DNA of 13,461 nt, taken from positions 4,850 through 18,310 of the forward strand of contig FLMG01001758.1 of assembly GCA_900088475.1 (NCBI GenBank), read 5' to 3'. Position numbers and translations under genes: made by a program. Source of the DNA: Hyphochytrium catenoides (Eukaryota > Sar > Hyphochytriomycetes > Hyphochytriales > Hyphochytriaceae). The notes under the pieces are model-generated. The model saw only the letters and a program-made list of their open reading frames with translations. It did not search any database and was not told the DNA's origin. Shown here piece by piece: positions 8,553 to 13,461 of this stretch; position 1 is the stretch's first letter, and every line of letters starts with the position of its first letter.

Positions 8553-10409
8553 TTATTTTGTGAGGAGTTCTTCCGTCTTCAGTTCATCCTCCATTTCTCG
8601 ACTAGTACTGGCACTGAAATGGGAGGTATGTGTACTCGTTGGCGGGGATTGGCTAGCGTCAGGAGACTGTGAGATGTACGGCGTGGCAAGAGGCTTCCGA
8701 CCCTCAGAGCTGTTTCGTCTTAGTAAGCTGGCGTCAAACTCACAAATCATGTCCGGGTCTTGTCTCCTGGCTATTCGTCGATCGCTCTCTTCAGCATGTT
8801 GCAAGTGCGATGTGCACGATCCACCCAGACCCCAGGACGAGTGCCCTATGCAGAAGAAAGCCATACCGATGGCAAAGGACACAGAGAACGTGATGTTGAG
8901 GAACACGCCCCAGGAAAAGTATCCTGTCTGGACTATGAAAGATCTAGTGGAGGTGAGACTGGCATTCATTCCCTCCTTGCAAACTATTGCAGCCAAGACC
9001 GTGTTCTCAGTGAAGGTCAGTTGGTTCTTGGCCTCTGTCAAAAAGTTCCCCTTCTCGCAGCTGGGATCTTCCACGCTCTCATCCCCGTAGTTGTAGCTTA
9101 TGTAAGACCCAGGGAGCTGTGTACTCAGAGATACCTGGACGGAGTCAAGGTAGAAGTCGATACCTCTTGGAGGTGGAGGGAATGAGATTTGAGGCTTACC
9201 AGCACGGACAGTGAAGAAGTCCGAGATTGCCGGTAGGCTTTGACTCCTGCTGTCCGCACAGGCTACAGCGGTTATAATCCCCGTACTATTGAGCCTGATT
9301 GTCATAGTGCCGGACGGAAGCGAAGGGTTTGCAGCAATCCTGTGTGAGCTATTGCTAGTGGCACAGCTAGGGAGAGCTCCGGACAATGAGTACGCCACAT
9401 ACTCTGTTCTGGGTTCCACTTTCATCACTACGTCGACGGACTCTTCTGCCAACTGACCAGACGTAAGGAATATAGGAGGCACCATGCCCACACTAAACAG
9501 AGGAGAATAGACGAACGGGCTGGGCGTACCACCAGAACAAGCTAAAGCCACGATGAAGGCCTCAGAGCTGACGGTAAGGAGAGTAGCGTTGCTGCTATTT
9601 GTAGTGCCAGTGCCTCCGATGCAGGAGAGCGTGGTACAGCTGATGAGGTTCTGCGAGCAGGTGGTGTACCTACTACTCATGAATGTCTCAGTTACAATGT
9701 AGGCAGCTTGTCCTGTTATGAGTACCTCATAGCTAGTGGCTAAGTCTGTTCTGAAGTCCTTGAAGGTCACAGGTGCATTGCTATCGTAGCTGACAATGCT
9801 GACAGTCCGCATGGTTTCGCAGGAGAGACATTGGAACGGCAGAGTCTTGAAGAGGACAGTGCCATTCACCGCTAGAGTTACCTCATGGACAGCCCAAGAC
9901 AGAATGAGGTCGAGCTTGTACGGTACGTTAGCTGTGAAGGGAAGATTGGCATAAGATGTAGATGCACCATTGAAAAGGACGAGCTGGTTGGGCCTCCCAC
10001 TTGCGTGGCCTAAGAGACCAACAGAGACGATTTGATGGGCTACAGCCTTAGACTTTCCAATGGCAAAGTATCCCATGGAGCCTGTCTGTACGCCCGGGAT
10101 GACAGTCCACGATACGACGTCTGGGCGTAAATCTTCTTTGAGGTTGAATGTGGCATTGGCTGCTGTTTTAGGCAAGCCGCTTTTCTTTTCAAACCTAGCA
10201 CCATGGTGAGCACTGACAGACAGGGAGGCCTCACTGCTGATCGTCCACCCATCGCGGAGTGCAAAAATATCGCCATCGCCTCCAACCGGCGTCCTCACAA
10301 CCGATGGTATCTGGAACTCAGGTGCAAGAACCGTTTTGGCTATCCCTCTCGGCACATAGCAGAAGAGAAGAAGGCCACCAAGAACCCGCAAGAGGCGGAA
10401 GCTGTCCAT
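8553..10409 (-). CDS. type I membrane surface protein with LamG-like region and three CHB_HEX_C-type repeats
   Basis: A single-exon 618-residue protein starting at ATG 10409. Residues 1-24 form a signal peptide. Residues about 50-222 look like a LamG/concanavalin-type beta sandwich (SWTVIPGVQTGSMGYFAIG, then YKLDLILSWAVHEVTLAVNG). Three units follow at about 228-306, 311-401 and 406-494. Each has a Y-rich strand, a Cys, a TLT/TIR strand and a closing [AV]C (C291, C384, C477), the layout of chitobiase C-terminal repeats; these usually lie in secreted protist and bacterial proteins. There are many N-glycosylation sequons (N85, N182, N271, N274, N353, N374, N482). Residues about 498-521 span the membrane, and a 97-residue Ser/Thr-rich acidic-ended tail follows. 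No catalytic domain is visible, so an adhesive or carbohydrate-related role is inference. Confidence 0.8.
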   Translation of the reverse strand: MDSFRLLRVLGGLLLFCYVPRGIAKTVLAPEFQIPSVVRTPVGGDGDIFALRDGWTISSEASLSVSAHHGARFEKKSGLPKTAANATFNLKEDLRPDVVSWTVIPGVQTGSMGYFAIGKSKAVAHQIVSVGLLGHASGRPNQLVLFNGASTSYANLPFTANVPYKLDLILSWAVHEVTLAVNGTVLFKTLPFQCLSCETMRTVSIVSYDSNAPVTFKDFRTDLATSYEVLITGQAAYIVTETFMSSRYTTCSQNLISCTTLSCIGGTGTTNSSNATLLTVSSEAFIVALACSGGTPSPFVYSPLFSVGMVPPIFLTSGQLAEESVDVVMKVEPRTEYVAYSLSGALPSCATSNSSHRIAANPSLPSGTMTIRLNSTGIITAVACADSRSQSLPAISDFFTVRAGKPQISFPPPPRGIDFYLDSVQVSLSTQLPGSYISYNYGDESVEDPSCEKGNFLTEAKNQLTFTENTVLAAIVCKEGMNASLTSTRSFIVQTGYFSWGVFLNITFSVSFAIGMAFFCIGHSSWGLGGSCTSHLQHAEESDRRIARRQDPDMICEFDASLLRRNSSEGRKPLATPYISQSPDASQSPPTSTHTSHFSASTSREMEDELKTEELLTK

Positions 10410-10787
10410 CTTCCTAGAGAACCATAGCAGAGTAGTCTCTTCCTTCGCGGAAAAACCAATCCCTAAACTTTGTTTGACGAACCTGAGGGAAAACCTTCAG
10501 CCTTACACATTCCCGTCCGCACTCTCGGGTCACCAAGCTGTACCCGTTGCTCTCTCTACTGCGCTCCAGCCGTAGAGAAACTAACACTATGGGCCCCTAA
10601 AGACAGGACCGATGACGGACCCCCGATGGCAGTCACTCAGGCCAATCATTGGATCTTCAAATATCTGTCATCGCCAGTCTGCGCGCTGGCTCCTCTTGAG
10701 CTTCCTCGTCTCCTCACCTCTCTGGCACCTCTTCGTCCGCGGCAAACTACTTGGAAGCAATGTCTGTATATGTCCTAAAGTGTATTA
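10410..10787. other. spacer upstream of the surface-protein gene
   Basis: This should contain the promoter and 5' untranslated region of the minus-strand gene ending its 5' side at 10409. A plus-strand frame at 10470-10778 has no domain features and is unlike its neighbours. No TATA box or other element stands out. Confidence 0.4.
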
Positions 10788-11099
10788 TTACGTTCCGGTT
10801 GCCATAGCAAAGACAGCATTGTGAAGGAGTGTCAAGTCGTAAACCGTCTCCAAATCGTATATTGGTTTCATCTGATTGACAAACAGTTTTGGGGTGAAGT
10901 AGGCTGTGTGATCCTTATTCTTGGAAAGGGGAGGATAAGCTTCGGGCTTTGCTAAATAATCTAGGTTGTAAAGCATACATATTTGCCGTTAATCTCGGTT
11001 CTGCCGTGATTTTAGGTCCAGTACTCTTCGGAATGACTGTTCTCTTTTGGTTCTCGTTTTTATCGCCTTCCTTTCTTGAGAGTTCTTCCTTCAATAGTT
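10788..11099 (-). CDS. 3' exons of a hidden minus-strand gene, function unknown
   Basis: The terminal exon 10788-10960 reads LAKPEAYPPLSKNKD... and ends FAMATGT with a double stop (TAATAA). It joins, across a 64-base GT-AG intron (10961-11024, phase 1), to a frame at 11025-11099 (open to 11121) reading ELSRKEGDKNENQKRTVIPK. The varied composition, with many Tyr, Leu and Asp codons and no low complexity, is what suggests real coding. An alternative is that the 62-codon frame from ATG 10976 is a complete small protein. The piece most likely continues the exons at 11393-11703. One candidate linking exon starts at 11258 and reads LKTKAHPFIMSYEAMLL, but the junctions there need a roughly 41-base intron and are unsure. 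No family is recognised. Confidence 0.4.
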
Positions 11100-11392
11100 C
11101 TAAGGTTGTTGTTACAAGGCGTCAGGAACCTTCTTCAAAAGGCCTTGAGCGCTGCTGTTGCATGCAGAGCTTTATGGCTTATGTTACTCTACAGATTAGC
11201 TAGCCGGAGCAACATGGCCTCATAACTCATAATAAATGGATGAGCTTTAGTCTTCAATCTGCGCACTGGTGATACCTGGAGGAGGAAGAAGGAGGCAAAG
11301 ACTCGCAACCAGGGACGCGCACGGGCTCCTTGCGATCGCGCCACTGTCCATCTGCTTACCTTATGTAAGGCTGCGCAGCAGGATCTTCTTAC

Positions 11393-11703
11393 CTGCATTG
11401 TTCCTCATCTACGATCGGTCTCTGCAGGATGGCCCGGTCAGCATCATCTTCAAGCAGCGGCCAGGAATTCAGCAGAGCAATCTCTTTCCTCTCCGTAACC
11501 TAGCTGATTTATAAGATACTTATCGGCCATCATGGGCGATCCCAATCAATACCTACCATAGAAAGAGCACGACCAAGGTCTGTGGATACTTCAAATGACG
11601 GACTACTATATAACCGGGCCTCTTGCTGACAATGGGAGATCAGCCCTGCTAGAATGGGTTTCAACCATGCCGAGCAGGGAAAGTCACCGCCGCCGCTGTC
11701 CAT
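11393..11703 (-). CDS. first two coding exons of a hidden minus-strand gene, function unknown
   Basis: Exon A, 11557-11703, begins at ATG in a good context (caaATGG). It encodes 49 residues starting MDSGGGDFPCSAWLKPIL and ends exactly at a donor (gtaggt). A 57-base intron (11500-11556) ends in ctag. Exon B, 11393-11499, continues in phase 0 with VTERKEIALLNSWPLLEDD and ends EEQC plus two bases at a consensus donor (gtaaga). Neither exon is long enough to stand out alone, but frame, phase and splice signals agree. Upstream of exon A the frame is closed by TAG. A strong acceptor (cctcctccag) near 11276 would give a short protein ending a few codons later; the alternative acceptor at 11259 continues the frame. 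I do not recognise the family; the sequence looks soluble and mixed in charge. Confidence 0.5.
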
Positions 11704-12174
11704 TTGTAGACCACTTCTGCAGGAGAAAGGAGGTTGTGTTATTCGCCGATCCTAAAAGATGATAGTGCGCGCTATTGATGTTAGCTTGAAGCTGGAATGA
11801 GCCAGCTCCTCCCATCCCCGACATCAGGCAGATCGTGTTGAATTTTGAGCAAAGATAAGGCTGGCCTTTTAAGCCTTACCCTTTACCGAGGTGTAGCACG
11901 TCCGAGATGCAGATGGCTACACATTGCAGACCGCCACCAGGTTCTACCCCGAGTACCTTACAAGTTCATAGACTGCTCAAATATTGTCAGCGCATTCTAC
12001 TATTATGTACAGCATGTGTTTAGAAATAAATAAATACCTCGTATCTCCTAACAAACCTATTCAGAGTGCCCCTATAAAAAGTCTATGTGAGGCTCTCGTA
12101 AGCCCACTGACCAGAAGACTGGCCAGCTCTGCCAGAGTGCAGCACATCCCTTTATCGGTCACTGCAAGCACTAG
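11704..12174. other. spacer between two minus-strand genes
   Basis: It holds the presumed promoter of the gene starting at 11703 and the 3' end of the PH-domain gene. An AAATAAATAAATA stretch near 12025-12037 is the most AT-rich point. No gene is supported on either strand. Confidence 0.45.
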
Positions 12175-13035
12175 TTATGACCGCATTTTGAGCCAACCGT
12201 GCGTGATTGAGACTTCCGATAGAATCTTCGTCAGCTCTTGGCGCGAGTAGTAGCACTCTTCCCTGAACTCAGGACTGACTGGTCGCACGTTGTAGACCTC
12301 AACCTCATCCATAAAGATAACGTGCCTACTGCATGGGCTTGTGCTATCAGACTCGGGGGTGTCCAGCTGTGGCTCTTCTAATATATGGTCGTCTTCCACC
12401 TGCTCTTGATATTCCGCTGAGGCGCCAGTAAGGCTATTGAGCCATCTCATGAAGTCCCAGCGGCTTTCTGCATAAACATAGAAGACATGTCCGTCGCTGG
12501 TCTGGATCAAAAATCCAAACTTCTTGCCTCCCCAAGCTTCTGCATGAACTACCTCGCTGCGTGCCATGGGCTTGCAGTGCGACCGGAAGTCTTTTTCGCT
12601 TTTATATTCTTCCAAGACTCCACCCTTCAAGTTGAAGTACCTCATTCTCCAGATCAGCGGCCACTTCTCACTACGGCAGTGCAAATTTCCTCTGCAGGTT
12701 ACTCTGGACCGCTGTAAGCAAGCCGTAGGACGATCTAAGGGGTCGCTGTGCAGTACTTCTCTGCAGCAAGAGACAAGGTCCTTGGCGCAAAACTCATCGT
12801 GGATCGTGTCGGAGGTGCGTCGGTCATTCTGATTGTCCTCTGAGATTATACTCGCTGCTGAAGACTCTCTATCGCCAGCATAGCTGCTATCAGTTGGAGA
12901 CTCAACTAAAGTTTGTTCGCTTCCCGTAGGCGATTCGGATTCGGCGTTACAAGGCGCCATCCTTTTAAGCTCAGGCGCAGCAGTCTCGTGTTCCTGCTGG
13001 TTATCTGATTGATAGCCATCGTCTCCAGCAGGCAT
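12175..13035 (-). CDS. PH-domain protein with a C-terminal RVxF-type PP1-docking motif
   Basis: The frame is open from 13080, but its first codon there is TTG after an in-frame TAA; the first ATG is at 13035, giving 286 residues. Residues about 1-110 are Ser/Glu/Asp-rich and probably disordered. Residues about 113-204 form a pleckstrin-homology domain: the GxL strand, RMRYFNLKGGVLEEYKS, FGFLIQTSDGHVFYVYA, and the closing helix RWDFMRWLNSL with its hallmark Trp. After an acidic linker comes RHVIF (residues 237-241; bases 12313-12327), fitting the RVxF PP1-docking consensus. VEVYNVRPVSPEF and CYYSRQEL follow, resembling a V.F..x.V.V....YS..E motif seen in many eukaryotic proteins. PH domains bind phosphoinositides or protein partners, so membrane recruitment of a phosphatase is an inference. 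An upstream exon may supply a different N-terminus. Confidence 0.75.
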   Translation of the reverse strand: MPAGDDGYQSDNQQEHETAAPELKRMAPCNAESESPTGSEQTLVESPTDSSYAGDRESSAASIISEDNQNDRRTSDTIHDEFCAKDLVSCCREVLHSDPLDRPTACLQRSRVTCRGNLHCRSEKWPLIWRMRYFNLKGGVLEEYKSEKDFRSHCKPMARSEVVHAEAWGGKKFGFLIQTSDGHVFYVYAESRWDFMRWLNSLTGASAEYQEQVEDDHILEEPQLDTPESDSTSPCSRHVIFMDEVEVYNVRPVSPEFREECYYSRQELTKILSEVSITHGWLKMRS

Positions 13036-13057
13036 TTCGGTTGCTTCTGACAATACG

Positions 13058-13423
13058 TCACGAGATCTCTCTTTGCCCAATTAAGGTTGGTCTAGTCCTG
13101 CTCTGCTCTCCAATTTCTTTCTTGGATAGATTGTTTGCTTGAGCGTCAAATCTTTCACTGGACTCGATGAGCTCGGCACCACTCTCTCTAACTGCCTTCA
13201 AAGTCACAACGACACAAGCAAAGATCAAGCTCCTGCCACCTTGCACAGCGCGGCCGATGCGCTCTTTCACCAGCGAGGTGAGCAACAGCCGTGAGGTGCT
13301 ATTATGAGCGTGATGACATGAGCGCCTTTGCCGGGCTTTGAATGGCTCTGTTCTGTGCTTCCCGAGGTCAAAGGTTCCGAGGAGCGGCGTCACTAGCGGC
13401 CAGCCGCCCCTTTTCAAGAACAT
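13058..13423 (-). CDS. uncertain 121-codon ORF upstream of the PH-domain gene
   Basis: It starts at ATG 13423 and ends at TGA 13058, overlapping the first 23 bases of the open PH frame in another frame. The middle and end (SRLLLTSLVKERIGRAVQGG, SLIFACVVVTLKAVRESG, ELIESSERFDAQANNLSKK) look protein-like, with a possible hydrophobic or amphipathic helix. It could be a leading exon spliced to the PH exon, a separate small gene, an upstream ORF, or chance. No domain is recognised, and no donor-acceptor pair could be chosen with confidence. Confidence 0.25.
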   Translation of the reverse strand: MFLKRGGWPLVTPLLGTFDLGKHRTEPFKARQRRSCHHAHNSTSRLLLTSLVKERIGRAVQGGRSLIFACVVVTLKAVRESGAELIESSERFDAQANNLSKKEIGEQSRTRPTLIGQREIS

Positions 13424-13461
13424 TTTCTGTTGGCCTTCTTAACGTCTGAGACGAACGGTGG

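Noticed and set aside
8545-9185. Plus-strand frames of 181 and 141 codons
   Set aside because: Antisense shadows of the surface-protein gene, which has signal peptide, repeats and membrane segment in order.
10949-11203. Plus-strand 84-codon frame with a hydrophobic segment
   Set aside because: It starts at TTG, and its hydrophobicity follows from charged codons of the opposite strand, where the splice-consistent frame lies.

Overview
This is a eukaryotic nuclear window. Its genes are split by GT-AG introns, long purine/pyrimidine simple repeats fill the spacers, and a 4-base N gap lies inside a microsatellite. One gene is the ciliary dynein-assembly factor ZMYND10, so the organism should build motile cilia or flagella. 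Together with a surface protein carrying repeats of the chitobiase C-terminal (CHB_HEX_C) type, which are common in protists, this suggests a flagellated protist. A chromerid or other alveolate is my best guess, but it rests on impression only.

Layout, left to right. Positions 95-2373 (+) hold six exons of ZMYND10; its 5' exons lie outside the window. Positions 2374-4800 carry no long ORF, but a phase-consistent chain of short exons at 2944-3573 (+) reads like a J domain followed by a DP..LF motif, and a possible X-domain-like piece lies at 4035-4268. From 4800 to 5695 the + strand is purine-rich and ends in (GA)n and the gap. An approximately 550-base island of different composition follows, and then a pyrimidine-rich tract with (CT)n leads into the next gene. 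Positions 6876-8338 (+) encode an unrecognised protein with an N-terminal hydrophobic segment and two copies of a Cys/His module. Convergent to it, 8553-10409 (-) encodes a type I membrane protein with a LamG-like region and three CHB_HEX_C-like units. Between 10788 and 11703 (-) I reconstruct the exons of an otherwise hidden multi-exon gene of unknown function. Positions 12175-13035 (-) encode a PH-domain protein with a PP1-docking-type RVxF motif, and a further uncertain ORF lies upstream of it.

The genes do not form an obvious pathway. ZMYND10 acts in cytoplasmic dynein-arm preassembly with chaperones, so a neighbouring J-protein would be thematically compatible, but in a eukaryotic genome adjacency alone is weak evidence. 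The most novel items are the duplicated Cys/His-module protein, the hidden minus-strand gene, and the PH/RVxF protein.
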